From the NCBI RefSeq assembly GCF_028596025.1, contig NZ_CP117167.1, positions 5,208,001 to 5,272,000 of the forward strand: 64,000 bases of DNA, read 5' to 3'. Under the pieces are notes generated by a model. The model had not been told where the DNA came from. It saw only the letters and a program-made list of their open reading frames with translations, and did no database searches. Source of the DNA: Mucilaginibacter jinjuensis. Its GTDB lineage: Bacteria > Bacteroidota > Bacteroidia > Sphingobacteriales > Sphingobacteriaceae. Numbering within the stretch: position 1 is the stretch's first letter; each line of letters starts with the position of its first letter. The position numbers and the translations under genes were made by a program. Positions 16,858 through 25,325 of the stretch are shown here, piece by piece.

Positions 16858-18657
16858 TTATCTACTTATCCCCGCCGAATTAAATTGCAGATCGTACAAT
16901 TTGCGGTAGAAACCGTTGGGGATGCGTAATAACTCTTGATGGGTACCAATTTCTTTGATCTCACCGTGATCGAGCACGATGATCTTGTCTGCTTTTTGGA
17001 TGGTGGATAGGCGGTGCGCAATAACGATAGCGGTACGGCCTTCCATCAGTTTATCAATTGCGTTTTGAATCAGCAATTCTGTTTCAGTATCTACTGATGA
17101 TGTTGCTTCGTCCAAAACCAGAATAGCCGGGTTATAAACCAGCGCGCGGATGAAAGAGATCAATTGCGCCTGCCCTGCCGATAAAGTTGCGCCACGTTCC
17201 ATCACGTTGTACTGATAACCGCCGGGTAAGCGTTCAATAAACTCATGCGCGCCAACATCTTTGGCGGCTTTAATAATCTGATCTAAAGTAATGTCAGGAT
17301 TATTTAGGCTGATGTTATTAGCAATGGTATCAGAAAACAGGAAAACATCCTGGATCACCGTGGCAATCTTCGAACGCAGAAAGCCGGTTTCATATTCCTG
17401 CAGGTTAATGCCATCTACTTTTACCTCGCCTTTGCCTATTTCATAAAAACGGTTCAAGATATTGATGGTTGATGATTTACCCGCGCCGGTAGCACCAACC
17501 AGCGCCAGTGTTTCGCCCGGTTTAATATGGAAGCTGATATCTTTCAATACCCAGTTTTCATCGTTATAGGCAAACCAAACTTTGTTAAACTCTATATCGC
17601 CAATAATTTCACCCGATTTGATGCGGCCTGTATTAACGGCAACTTCGTCGGTATCCAAAACCTTAAAGATCCTATCAGCCCCCACCATACCCATTTGCAG
17701 GGTATTAAATTTATCAGCCAATTGGCGGATGGGGCGGAATAATAAGTTCAATAATGAAATAAAAGCAACGATTAGTCCCGGTGTAACGCCGTGTTTGGAG
17801 GCTGAGAAATTAGCCAGTTCACCGTCAGATAAAATTCGTTTGCAACCGTACCAAACCAATAAGCCCATGCACACGGCAAACAGAATCTCGACCACCGGGA
17901 AAAAGATAGAGTAATACCAGTTAGAGCGGATGTTGGCATCGCGATATTTGCGATTCACATCCACAAACTTGCGCATCTCCTGGTCTTCGCGGGCAAAGTA
18001 TTGGATAATACTAACACCAGAGATATGCTCCTGCAAAAAGGTATTTAAATGCGAAACCTGCGTACGCACTTCCTGGAACGATGATTTTATAGCTTCTTTA
18101 AACACATACGTAGCCAAAAAGAGAAAAGGCATTGGGATAAGGGTAATCAGCGTCAGCTTCCAATCCTCAATCAGCATATAAATTACGATGGCAATTACCA
18201 GCAGTAAGTCACCGGCTATGGAGATCAGGCCTTCCGAGAAAATATCGGCAATAGTTTCCAGATCCGATACCGTACGGGTAATCAACATCCCAATAGGGGT
18301 TTTATCGAAATATTTTAAACGCAGGCTGATGATATGGTTAAACACATCCATCCGCAAATCTTTAATTACCGATTGGCCCAGCGCATTGGTCATATACGTT
18401 TGCCAGTACTGCGCCACGGTTTGTATAGCCAACTGACTAATCATCAAACCAACCATAAACACCAATCCATTATAATCGCCCACCACAATGTACTTATCCA
18501 GCGTACGCTGAATCAATATTGGTTGCACCAGCGCAATTACCGCTAAAAATATAGTGAGGAAAGCAGCAATACCGAACGTAAGCCTATATGGCTTTACATA
18601 GTGCATTACCCGCCGCATTAATCGCCAGTCGATGGCATTTCCGGTTACATTACTCAT
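16858..18657 (-). CDS. ABC exporter, fused permease and ATPase
   Basis: This 599-residue half-transporter has six N-terminal membrane helices (residues about 20-320) and a C-terminal ATPase, so it works as a homo- or heterodimer exporting a lipid, drug or peptide. The ATPase shows Walker A GATGAGKSST near residue 387, the Q-loop IQDVFLFSDTI, and Walker B AILVLDEATSSVD. Its signature motif reads LSAGQ instead of the usual LSGGQ, a variant also seen in some MsbA/MdlB-like exporters. No partner gene is adjacent. The ATG at 18657 follows a 32-bp inverted repeat. Confidence 0.92.
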   Translation of the reverse strand: MSNVTGNAIDWRLMRRVMHYVKPYRLTFGIAAFLTIFLAVIALVQPILIQRTLDKYIVVGDYNGLVFMVGLMISQLAIQTVAQYWQTYMTNALGQSVIKDLRMDVFNHIISLRLKYFDKTPIGMLITRTVSDLETIADIFSEGLISIAGDLLLVIAIVIYMLIEDWKLTLITLIPMPFLFLATYVFKEAIKSSFQEVRTQVSHLNTFLQEHISGVSIIQYFAREDQEMRKFVDVNRKYRDANIRSNWYYSIFFPVVEILFAVCMGLLVWYGCKRILSDGELANFSASKHGVTPGLIVAFISLLNLLFRPIRQLADKFNTLQMGMVGADRIFKVLDTDEVAVNTGRIKSGEIIGDIEFNKVWFAYNDENWVLKDISFHIKPGETLALVGATGAGKSSTINILNRFYEIGKGEVKVDGINLQEYETGFLRSKIATVIQDVFLFSDTIANNISLNNPDITLDQIIKAAKDVGAHEFIERLPGGYQYNVMERGATLSAGQAQLISFIRALVYNPAILVLDEATSSVDTETELLIQNAIDKLMEGRTAIVIAHRLSTIQKADKIIVLDHGEIKEIGTHQELLRIPNGFYRKLYDLQFNSAGISR

Positions 18658-18665
18658 TCTTTTTT

Positions 18666-18769
18666 ATTTCGGATTTCGAATGTTCGATTTCGGATTTATG
18701 CTTTTTCAAATTTTGATATTCTTACTCAGAAATATTAAAATCCGAAATCGAACATCCGAAATCCGAAAT
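18666..18769. repeat. Long inverted repeat (32-base arms, one mismatch)
   Basis: Arms at 18666-18697 (starting ATTTCGGATTTCGAATG) and 18738-18769 are reverse complements at 31 of 32 positions, with a 40-base AT-rich loop. The repeat fills the gap between truA and the ABC exporter gene, both on the minus strand. Each arm itself repeats TTTCGGATTT. It resembles a MITE or REP-type element. Confidence 0.7.
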
Positions 18770-18771
18770 CC

Positions 18772-19566
18772 CTACAAATATGGATAAACTACTTCTGTTA
18801 AATATAAGCCGCAGGCAGGCACAGATGTACCGGCTTTGCTGCGGTTTTTGCTTTCTATTATTTGCCTGATAGCCTCGGGCGTTATTTCCTTTTTGCCGAT
18901 CATCATCATCGTTCCAACTATCGCCCTTACCATATTACGTAAAAAGCGATCGGCCGAGATGTGAAAGGTTAAACTGCCATCGGAGTTCTCTACCCACTCA
19001 GCACGGCTAATTTTGCAATTATTGGTAAACACCTGGGTATTTGATTTACTGAAACAGCTGAAATCGATATACTCCATCATTATACGTGCACCTGCATTCA
19101 TCAGCTCAATATCTGGCCTATCCCTCAACAACCACGAATATTTGGTTTTAAAAGGATCCTTCTGAAAATGGACATGGTATTCATAAGAGCGAAGCGTGGC
19201 ATCGAAACGGGCATGAGCTTCTGCATCAACCGGGATAATACGCGACACCGCAATGTCATAAGGCAACAAAGCATTAAGGCCTGCCAAACTAACGTCCCCC
19301 AGCCCCTTAAAGGGGGAGCCGCTACCCTCTTCTACTCCCCCTTTAGGGGGTTGGGGGGCAACGTCTACGTGCGCATAAAACTGCTTCGCATGCACCCCTG
19401 TATCCGTACGACCGCAACCTAAGGTTTCAATGGGTTGCCTTAATAAAGTACTTAAGGCCTTGTTCAGCATTTCCTGTACCGTTACTGCATTAGGCTGGGT
19501 TTGCCAGCCGTGGTAATTGGTACCGTCATAGGCGAGTTCTATAAAATAACGTTGTTGTTCGGCCAC
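18772..19566 (-). CDS. truA: tRNA pseudouridine synthase TruA with an in-frame repeat insertion
   Basis: TruA makes pseudouridine at positions 38-40 of the tRNA anticodon arm. The 264-residue protein starts with GTG (AEQQRYFIELAYDGTNYHGWQ) and has the catalytic motif CGRTDTGVHAKQFYAH at about residues 51-66. LRSYEYHV and RFLRNMVRAIVGTM follow in the expected order. Between FYAHVDV and SLAGLNALLPYDIAV lies an insert of 23 residues (APQPPKGGVEEGSGSPFK...) that does not fit the family. It is encoded by a palindromic repeat (see 19291-19365). Without the insert the sequence reads HVDVSLAGLNALLP, as expected. The insert falls in a loop that varies in length, so the enzyme is probably active. A TAACTTTG box ends 3 bases before the GTG. 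Confidence 0.93.
   Translation of the reverse strand: MAEQQRYFIELAYDGTNYHGWQTQPNAVTVQEMLNKALSTLLRQPIETLGCGRTDTGVHAKQFYAHVDVAPQPPKGGVEEGSGSPFKGLGDVSLAGLNALLPYDIAVSRIIPVDAEAHARFDATLRSYEYHVHFQKDPFKTKYSWLLRDRPDIELMNAGARIMMEYIDFSCFSKSNTQVFTNNCKISRAEWVENSDGSLTFHISADRFLRNMVRAIVGTMMMIGKKEITPEAIRQIIESKNRSKAGTSVPACGLYLTEVVYPYL
19291..19365. mobile_element. MITE-like palindromic element inserted in truA, with 6-bp direct repeats
   Basis: The unit between 19297 and 19359 has mirrored ends built from CCCCCTTTAGGGGG-type and CCCCTTAAAGGGGG-type palindromes around a short variable centre. AACGTC stands on both sides (19291-19296 and 19360-19365), as a target-site duplication would. Insert plus one repeat is 69 bp, an exact multiple of three, and it has no in-frame stop. 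A second copy with a different centre lies at 29255-29325. No transposase is encoded, so any movement would depend on one elsewhere. Confidence 0.82.
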
Positions 19567-19569
19567 GGC

Positions 19570-19577
19570 GCAAAGTT
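19570..19577 (-). promoter_or_regulatory. -7 box abutting the truA GTG start
   Basis: On the minus strand TAACTTTG matches the -7 consensus and is followed by only three bases before the GTG start of truA. This predicts a leaderless or nearly leaderless transcript and supports the GTG start. Confidence 0.55.
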
Positions 19578-19623
19578 AATAAACCGTGGCTTATGCATAC
19601 TTATGTTTTAGTGAAACAAATAT

Positions 19624-19631
19624 TATCTTTG
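19624..19631 (+). promoter_or_regulatory. -7 box for the DUF4293 gene
   Basis: TATCTTTG matches TAnnTTTG and lies 17 bases before the ATG at 19649. It supports this ATG over the apparent upstream frame extension, which would include the promoter. Confidence 0.5.
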
Positions 19632-19648
19632 TGACTCTTAATACAACT

Positions 19649-20116
19649 ATGATACAAAGAATGCAATCTATATACCTGTTTTTGGCAGGCCTTTTAATTT
19701 TCGCGCTTTATCTGTTCCCGTTAGCACATAATGTTGATATTAATGGCATACCCACTACGATTAAAGCTACCGGCTTATACCAAATAGTAAACGGACAGGA
19801 AACCCATACCGAAGTTTTTGTAGCCCTAACTGCGGTTACAGCAATAATAGGCCTGCTCCCCATCATCATCATTTTCCTTTACAAAAACCGCAAAAAGCAG
19901 GTTACGTTCTGCTACAGCGCCATACTGGTTGTTATCGGTTTTAGCTTCTGGATGGCGCAAACTGTTAAAAGCGTTACCGGCGGCATTACTATCGGCACCA
20001 ACAATATGGGCATTGGTTTATTACTATCAAGCCTTAGCATTGTGATGCTGATTTTTGCAGCCAAAGCTATTCAGCGCGATGAGAAACTGGTGCGCTCTGC
20101 CGACAGATTACGATAA
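19649..20116 (+). CDS. DUF4293 family membrane protein
   Basis: This 155-residue protein has four hydrophobic segments and begins MIQRMQSIYLFLAGLLIFALYLFP. This opening is typical of DUF4293, a four-helix membrane family found in Bacteroidota with no known function. The second helix starts at EVFVALTAVTAIIGLLPIIIIFLYKNRKKQ, and the last is LSSLSIVMLIFAAKAIQRDEKLVRSADRLR. The ATG at 19649 was chosen because a longer form would include the promoter box at 19624. It is divergent from truA and precedes the helicase gene, which has its own promoter. Confidence 0.83.
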   Translation: MIQRMQSIYLFLAGLLIFALYLFPLAHNVDINGIPTTIKATGLYQIVNGQETHTEVFVALTAVTAIIGLLPIIIIFLYKNRKKQVTFCYSAILVVIGFSFWMAQTVKSVTGGITIGTNNMGIGLLLSSLSIVMLIFAAKAIQRDEKLVRSADRLR

Positions 20117-20170
20117 TACCATTCAAATAATCAAACAGTTATGCTAAATAATGCCATTTACAAATAACTG

Positions 20171-20201
20171 TTTGATTTAAAATTTAAATAGCGTACCTTT
20201 G
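20171..20201 (+). promoter_or_regulatory. Full Bacteroidota-type promoter (TTTG-N19-TACCTTTG) for the helicase gene
   Basis: TTTG at 20171-20174 and TACCTTTG at 20194-20201 are separated by 19 bases, matching the -33/-7 consensus of the Bacteroidota primary sigma factor. Transcription would begin near 20207, leaving a leader of about 36 bases before the ATG at 20243. Confidence 0.75.
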
Positions 20202-20242
20202 CACTCGATTTGGCGATGTTGCCAAGTTCGTTATTTAAATTC

Positions 20243-22084
20243 ATGAACAACCCATTTATTGAACTGGGAATCCGTCATGACATTGTTAATGCCATTAGCG
20301 AGTTAGGCTTTGAAAAACCTACTCCAATACAGGAAGCTTCTATCCCTGTACTATTGTCTGGCAGCAACGATTTTGTCGGATTAGCCCAAACGGGAACCGG
20401 AAAAACGGCTGCATTCGGACTGCCTCTATTAGAATTAATCGATTTCGAAGAAAATCATCCTCAGGCACTGGTACTTTGCCCAACACGCGAGTTGTGTTTG
20501 CAAATTGCAAGTGACTTAACAAAGTTTGCTAAAAACATACCCAACGCTAAAGTTGTGGCAGTGTATGGTGGCGCAAGCATTATGGATCAGCTTCGTAGTA
20601 TTAAACGCGGTGTGCAAATTGTGGTAGCTACGCCTGGGCGTATGCTTGACATACTTGGCCGTAAAGCGATTGATTTCTCTGATATACGTTATGTTGTATT
20701 AGACGAAGCAGACGAGATGCTTAACATGGGGTTCCAGGATGATATCGACGAGATATTGTCAACTACTCCGGAAGAGAAAAAAACCTGGTTATTCTCTGCC
20801 ACTATGCCTAACGAAGTTAGACGCATAGCTAAAAAATACATGACAGACCCGCATGAACTTACCATGGGTAAGCAAAACACCGGGAATGCCAACATTGAGC
20901 ACGAGTACTATATTGTGCGTGCCCGCGACAAATACGCTGCTTTTAAACGTATTGTTGATTTTAACCCTGATATCTTCGGTATTGTATTTTGCCGTACCAA
21001 AATTGAGACTCAGGAAATTGCTGAAGCACTGATTAAAGATGGCTACAACGCCGATTCTTTACACGGTGACTTATCACAGCAACAACGCGATAAGGTAATG
21101 AAACGTTACCGCGAGCGTAGCTTACAACTGTTAATTGCAACAGACGTAGCTGCACGTGGTATTGATGTTAACGACGTTACACACGTTATTAACTACTCTT
21201 TACCTGATGAGATCGAAAACTACACCCACCGTAGCGGCCGTACAGCCCGTGCAGGTAAAACCGGTGTATCTATCGCTATCATCAACTCGAAAGAATTAGG
21301 TAAAATTCGCCAGATTGAAAGAGTTATTGGTAAAGCTTTTGTTAAAGCTGAAGTACCGAATGGCTTTGATGTTTGCGAAAAACAATTGTTCTCTTTAATT
21401 CACAAAGTACATAACGTAACTGTGAACGAAAGCCAGATTGAACAATACATCCCACGTATTATGGATGAGTTTGCCGACCTGAGCAAAGAAGATTTAATTA
21501 AACGTTTTGCATCTTTAGAGTTTAACCGCTTCTTAGATTATTACAAAAACGCTCCTGATTTGAACGCTCCTGAAGAGGCTCGTTTCAGAGACAGAGATGG
21601 TGCAACAGGCGAACGTTTTGTTCGTGGTAACAACGGTGAATTTACCAGGTTGTTTATCAACTTAGGTTCTGTTGATGGATTTGGCCGTGGCGAAATGCTG
21701 GGTTACATCTGCAACAACACCGGTATTGTTGGCCGTACAGTAGGTAAAATTGATGTTAAGGGTGTTTACTCTTTCTTCGAGGTTGCCAATGCTGATAAGG
21801 ACACTGTAATGAACGCTTTCAAATCGATCCAATACAAAGGTCGTGATGTAAGGATAGAAATATCTGGCGACGACCGTCAGGAAGGTGGCCGTTCTGGTGG
21901 TGGTTACCAACGTCGCGAAGGCGGCAATGGTGGCGGCGGCTTCAGAGGCAACCGTCGCGAAGGCGGAAACGGTGGTGGTGGTTACCAACGCCGTGAAGGT
22001 GGCGACAGAAGTAACGGTGGTGGTTTCAGAGATTTCTCTGGCAAACGCCGCGAAGAACGTTCAGAACGCCGTAACCGTAGCTAA
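20243..22084 (+). CDS. DEAD-box RNA helicase with RNA-binding domain and RGG tail
   Basis: This 613-residue ATP-dependent RNA helicase likely acts in ribosome assembly or mRNA turnover. In order it shows a Q motif (GFEKPTPIQ), Walker A AQTGTGKTAAFG, PTRELCLQ, the DEAD box VLDEADEML, SATMP, and the second RecA domain with ARGIDV and HRSGRTARAGKTG. A DbpA/CsdA-like RNA-binding domain follows (FTRLFINLGSVDGFGRGEMLGYI). The tail from about residue 540 has repeats of the GGGYQRREGG type. That fits the cold-shock CsdA/DeaD group; the exact orthologue is uncertain. I used the ATG at 20243 because MNNPFIELGI is the family start, although an ATG at 20216 is in frame. A full promoter and a downstream terminator flank it. 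Confidence 0.94.
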   Translation: MNNPFIELGIRHDIVNAISELGFEKPTPIQEASIPVLLSGSNDFVGLAQTGTGKTAAFGLPLLELIDFEENHPQALVLCPTRELCLQIASDLTKFAKNIPNAKVVAVYGGASIMDQLRSIKRGVQIVVATPGRMLDILGRKAIDFSDIRYVVLDEADEMLNMGFQDDIDEILSTTPEEKKTWLFSATMPNEVRRIAKKYMTDPHELTMGKQNTGNANIEHEYYIVRARDKYAAFKRIVDFNPDIFGIVFCRTKIETQEIAEALIKDGYNADSLHGDLSQQQRDKVMKRYRERSLQLLIATDVAARGIDVNDVTHVINYSLPDEIENYTHRSGRTARAGKTGVSIAIINSKELGKIRQIERVIGKAFVKAEVPNGFDVCEKQLFSLIHKVHNVTVNESQIEQYIPRIMDEFADLSKEDLIKRFASLEFNRFLDYYKNAPDLNAPEEARFRDRDGATGERFVRGNNGEFTRLFINLGSVDGFGRGEMLGYICNNTGIVGRTVGKIDVKGVYSFFEVANADKDTVMNAFKSIQYKGRDVRIEISGDDRQEGGRSGGGYQRREGGNGGGGFRGNRREGGNGGGGYQRREGGDRSNGGGFRDFSGKRREERSERRNRS

Positions 22085-22129
22085 TACGTTTACGTTCACA
22101 ATAAAAATTTAGTTTTAGTTTAGTTAGTT

Positions 22130-22159
22130 AAAGCCTTTCGGAGCAATCCGGAGGGCTTT
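22130..22159 (+). terminator. Terminator after the helicase gene
   Basis: AAAGCCTTTCGGA and TCCGGAGGGCTTT pair around a GCAA loop, followed by TTGTG. The position 46 bp after the helicase stop fits a rho-independent terminator, and the convergent gene ends just beyond it. Confidence 0.7.
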
Positions 22160-22163
22160 TGTG

Positions 22164-22478
22164 TTATTTGGCAAATTCTATTTTGGTAGAATCCGGGTAT
22201 TGCAGCCTAAGCTGATGATCGTCCAGATGCTCAATAACAAAACGGGTATAAGGCTGATTGCCCTGAAATGAAGTATAAATGGTATCGCCTTTTAAAATAT
22301 AATCCTCAGCCGGCGAATTGTTATCTGCCATAAACTCATCATCGGTTATTTTTAAAACCGAACCTTGTTTAGAGTGCCAGTTACCTTTAAGCTTGCTTTG
22401 CGTATTACCTGCACAGGCAACGCCAAACAATACAACAGCACAAACAAAATGAACAATAATTAAAGCCGCGTTTTTCAT
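22164..22478 (-). CDS. Small putative lipoprotein
   Basis: This 104-residue protein starts with a hydrophobic signal ending in VLFGVACAGNTQ, which looks like a lipobox with the Cys near residue 22. The mature part has the pattern KLKGNWHSKQGSVLKITDDEFMAD, often seen in small beta-barrel, lipocalin-like proteins of this phylum. I cannot assign a named family. The end, YPDSTKIEFAK, is typical of a short antiparallel beta fold. It is convergent with the helicase gene and downstream of another secreted-protein gene with a terminator between. Confidence 0.65.
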   Translation of the reverse strand: MKNAALIIVHFVCAVVLFGVACAGNTQSKLKGNWHSKQGSVLKITDDEFMADNNSPAEDYILKGDTIYTSFQGNQPYTRFVIEHLDDHQLRLQYPDSTKIEFAK

Positions 22479-22498
22479 GGGTGAAGGGTAGATAAAAG

Positions 22499-22522
22499 AA
22501 GCCGGGCCGTAAAGCCCGGCTT
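22499..22522 (-). terminator. Terminator between two small secreted-protein genes
   Basis: AAGCCGGGC (22499-22507) and GCCCGGCTT (22514-22522) form a perfect 9-bp GC-rich stem with a 6-base loop. On the minus strand it follows the stop at 22528 and is succeeded by CTTTTA. Confidence 0.7.
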
Positions 22523-22527
22523 TGATA

Positions 22528-22851
22528 TTACATTTTGTGATGTTCCATATCTTTCTTGTCCATCAATTGAGATTTCTTTTGATAAACACGATGGCCTTTC
22601 TTATCTACGTAGTAGTACTGCGATTTTTTATTGATATAGATAGTTTCGCCACGCGGGCCGCATTTGCCTTCATATTTTTTATCGATAACGGCAGATGATC
22701 CTTTTGAGGCAACTTCTGAAGTTTTATGGCCAACATCGGTAGCAGCGTGGCCAACGCCATGCTCTGCTTTTTTAACATCGCTTTGCGCATAAGATTGTGC
22801 TGCACAAAACATAGCACCGGCTACTAATAGTGATTTGAAGGAAGTTTTCAT
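22528..22851 (-). CDS. Small secreted basic protein
   Basis: This 107-residue protein has a clear signal peptide (FKSLLVAGAMFCAAQSYAQ). The middle region resembles short helical repeats of His, Val and Lys (KKAEHGVGHAATDVGHKTSEV). The C-terminal half, GPRGETIYINKKSQYYYVDKKGHRVY, resembles the small beta motif found repeated in viral and bacterial basic adaptor-like proteins. It is rich in Lys and exported. No enzyme motif is present. It is monocistronic, with its own terminator, and is separated from gpsA by 25 bp. Confidence 0.68.
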   Translation of the reverse strand: MKTSFKSLLVAGAMFCAAQSYAQSDVKKAEHGVGHAATDVGHKTSEVASKGSSAVIDKKYEGKCGPRGETIYINKKSQYYYVDKKGHRVYQKKSQLMDKKDMEHHKM

Positions 22852-22876
22852 AGTTTCTGAATTTGTATTTCAGATA

Positions 22877-23881
22877 CTAACTCAATTGTCCTGCCAAATG
22901 TTGCATTTGCGGCACAGGTGCCTTTTTCTTGTATAAAATAGCATAAACAGCCTCACAAATAGGCATAGCTACTTTGTACTGTTTATTCACCTGGTGTAGG
23001 CAATTTACTGCATAATAACCCTCGGCAATCATATTCATTTCTAATTGGGCCGAGGTTACCGTATAGCCTTTACCTATCATATTACCAAAAGTACGGTTGC
23101 GGCTAAACTGCGAGTAAGCGGTCACCAACAAATCGCCCAGGTAAGCCGACTCTTTAATATCGCGATCTATCGGATGCACAACATCAACAAAACGTTCCAG
23201 CTCACGGATGGCATTTGAAATTAATACCGCCTGAAAATTATCGCCATAACCTATACCGTGGCAAATACCACTGGCTACTGCATAAATATTTTTAAGCACT
23301 GCGCCCCATTCGGTACCATAAATATCATCTGATACAATGGTTTGGATATAACGTGTGTTAATTAAGCCGGCAAAATGCGCAGCCAGTTCCGGGTCGCCGG
23401 AGGCAATGGTTAGGTATGATAGTTTCTCAAGTGCTACCTCTTCGGCATGGCATGGGCCACTCAGCACCAAAAAGTGATCGAAGGGGATATTGTAATGTTG
23501 ATTAAGAAACTCACCAATGATCTGGTTTTCATCGGGCACAATACCTTTAATTGCCGATACGATGTATTTACCTTTCAGGTCTTCGGCGGTAATGTCTGTT
23601 AAAGCTTCTTTTAAGAAGGCCGCAGGCACATTAAGCAATATAAAGTTAGCCTCGCCTATGATGTGCTTGATGTCGGTGGATATATGATGCTTCGGTAGTT
23701 TAATTTCAATCGAGCTCAGGTAATTAGGGTTGTGTTTAAATTCGCGTAAGTGTGCTACGGCGTCTGCATTGCGCATCCACCAAAAAATCTGTTTTTCGGC
23801 TGTGTTATCAGCCAGCATTTTGATGTTTGCTGTGGCCCAGCTGCCACCACCAATAATTGCTATTTTGTTTTGGGTATCCAT
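22877..23881 (-). CDS. gpsA: Glycerol-3-phosphate dehydrogenase [NAD(P)+]
   Basis: GpsA reduces dihydroxyacetone phosphate to sn-glycerol 3-phosphate for phospholipid synthesis. The 334-residue protein has the nucleotide-binding GGGSWATAN at residues 11-19, the SAIKGI motif near residue 107, LSGPCHAEEV near 140, and the catalytic-lysine region EWGAVLKNIYAVASGI near 195. Late segments (LGDLLVTAYSQFSRNRTFG) match the GpsA C-terminal substrate domain. The start at 23881 lies 10 bp from a strong hairpin at 23892-23923, which must belong to its transcript leader or to the terminator of the upstream efflux operon. Confidence 0.95.
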   Translation of the reverse strand: MDTQNKIAIIGGGSWATANIKMLADNTAEKQIFWWMRNADAVAHLREFKHNPNYLSSIEIKLPKHHISTDIKHIIGEANFILLNVPAAFLKEALTDITAEDLKGKYIVSAIKGIVPDENQIIGEFLNQHYNIPFDHFLVLSGPCHAEEVALEKLSYLTIASGDPELAAHFAGLINTRYIQTIVSDDIYGTEWGAVLKNIYAVASGICHGIGYGDNFQAVLISNAIRELERFVDVVHPIDRDIKESAYLGDLLVTAYSQFSRNRTFGNMIGKGYTVTSAQLEMNMIAEGYYAVNCLHQVNKQYKVAMPICEAVYAILYKKKAPVPQMQHLAGQLS

Positions 23882-23891
23882 TAAATAAAAA

Positions 23892-23923
23892 GTCCTGCAA
23901 GAACCAATTTGTTCTTGCAGGAC
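23892..23923 (-). terminator. Strong terminator of the efflux operon, just upstream of gpsA
   Basis: GTCCTGCAAGAAC (23892-23904) and GTTCTTGCAGGAC (23911-23923) form a perfect 13-bp stem with a 6-base loop. On the minus strand it is followed by TTTTTATTT, ideal for a rho-independent terminator of the TolC/HlyD transcript. It ends only 10 bp from the gpsA start codon, so any gpsA promoter has to overlap it or lie upstream of it. Confidence 0.82.
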
Positions 23924-23948
23924 AAAATAAAAAAATATTAATCAGTTA

Positions 23949-25301
23949 TTAGTTATCCTTCTGCTTATTATCCGAACTAAATAGCTTCGATTTATCCACT
24001 TTCTCTACGTCCATCTTGTCTTTCAACGTTTTAGAGATCGCTGAGTACGGCCCTGAAACTACCTCATCGCCTTCTTTAAGGCCGGTTAAGATCTGGATAT
24101 TGGTATCATCCTGAATGCCGGTAGTAACCGCAACCTGTGATACTTTGCCTGCTTTGTAAATAAATACATATTCTTTGGTAACGGCACCTATCTTTTTCTT
24201 ATCGGTACTGTTATCACTGTCGTCCTTTTTCTTCATACCATCATCTTTCTTTTCTTCGCGTGTAGTAACCGATTGGATTGGAACAGATAGTGCATGTGTA
24301 TGATTGGTTTGAATATCCACAGTAGCGGTTAGCCCCGGGCGGAATGGCGAGTGACCATTAACACTTTTGTTGATCAGATCTTTATAAGATTCTGGGTTGA
24401 TCCGCACCTTAACGGTAAAGTTAGTTACCTGGTCGGCGTTGGTGCCCACAACGTTTGCCGAGCTACCAATTTCATAAACCACACCCGAGAAAGTTTTATC
24501 GTTAAAAGCATCGATCTCAATTTTTGATGAATCGCCCAGGTGCACACGGTTAATGTCATTTTCGTTCACATCAACGTTCACGTCCATTTTGCTCAGGTCA
24601 GATATGGTCATAATGTCGGTACCCGTCATTTGCGCTGTACCTACCACGCGCTCGCCTTTTTCAACAGATAGTTTTGATACCACACCATCAACAGGCGAAT
24701 AAATACTGGTTTTAGCCAGATTATCCTGTGCTTCTTTTACCGAAGCCTGTGACTGTGCCAAGCCATATTGCGAACCCACTACGCTTTGTTTTAAAGCTTC
24801 GATGTTTGCTTTGGCGCCTTGATATTCGGCCTTGGCAGCATCAAACTCGGATGCAGTTACCACTTTATTATCGTAAAGTTCTTTGGTACGTTTATATTTA
24901 GATTCTGAGTTGGCGTAGTTAGCCTGTGCCTGTGCCAGCATTTGGCTTGCATTACCAACACTTGCTTTTTGGCTGTTGTATGATGCCACTGCACGCTCGT
25001 AACCAGATTTTAAAATGTCCGGGCGAACACGGCAAAGCAGCTGGCCTTTTTTAACAATATCGCCTTCTTTAATCGGCAACTCCACAATCTCGCCCGAAAC
25101 CTCAGAGCTGATCTTAACCTCAACCTCAGGTTTAATCTTACCGCTTGCCGATACCACCTCGTTAATATCACGGGCGGCAGCTTTTTCGGTTGCAACCTGC
25201 GTTTTATCTGGTTTACCGATAATACCTGTTGCTTTACCAACAATGAATAATACAATAAGTACTCCCAGAGTAATTAAAACGTATTTTGTAGTCTTTCCCA
25301 T
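23949..25301 (-). CDS. Periplasmic adaptor of a tripartite efflux pump (HlyD/MacA type)
   Basis: This 450-residue membrane-fusion protein links an inner-membrane transporter to TolC. It has one N-terminal membrane anchor (YVLITLGVLIVLFIVGKATGI), a lipoyl-like barrel (EVSGEIVELPIKEGDIVKKGQLLCRV), a long coiled-coil hairpin near residues 100-200, and a beta-barrel domain (YSPVDGVVSKLSVEKGERVVG). A Lys/Asp-rich insertion (KKDDGMKKKDDSDNSTDKKK) around residues 355-375 is unusual for the family and looks like low-complexity growth. The MacB-type permease is not next door. The gene follows the TolC-like gene by 24 bp as a two-gene operon closed by the hairpin at 23892-23923. Confidence 0.92.
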   Translation of the reverse strand: MGKTTKYVLITLGVLIVLFIVGKATGIIGKPDKTQVATEKAAARDINEVVSASGKIKPEVEVKISSEVSGEIVELPIKEGDIVKKGQLLCRVRPDILKSGYERAVASYNSQKASVGNASQMLAQAQANYANSESKYKRTKELYDNKVVTASEFDAAKAEYQGAKANIEALKQSVVGSQYGLAQSQASVKEAQDNLAKTSIYSPVDGVVSKLSVEKGERVVGTAQMTGTDIMTISDLSKMDVNVDVNENDINRVHLGDSSKIEIDAFNDKTFSGVVYEIGSSANVVGTNADQVTNFTVKVRINPESYKDLINKSVNGHSPFRPGLTATVDIQTNHTHALSVPIQSVTTREEKKDDGMKKKDDSDNSTDKKKIGAVTKEYVFIYKAGKVSQVAVTTGIQDDTNIQILTGLKEGDEVVSGPYSAISKTLKDKMDVEKVDKSKLFSSDNKQKDN

Positions 25302-25325
25302 TATTAATTAAGGATTTTGTATTGT

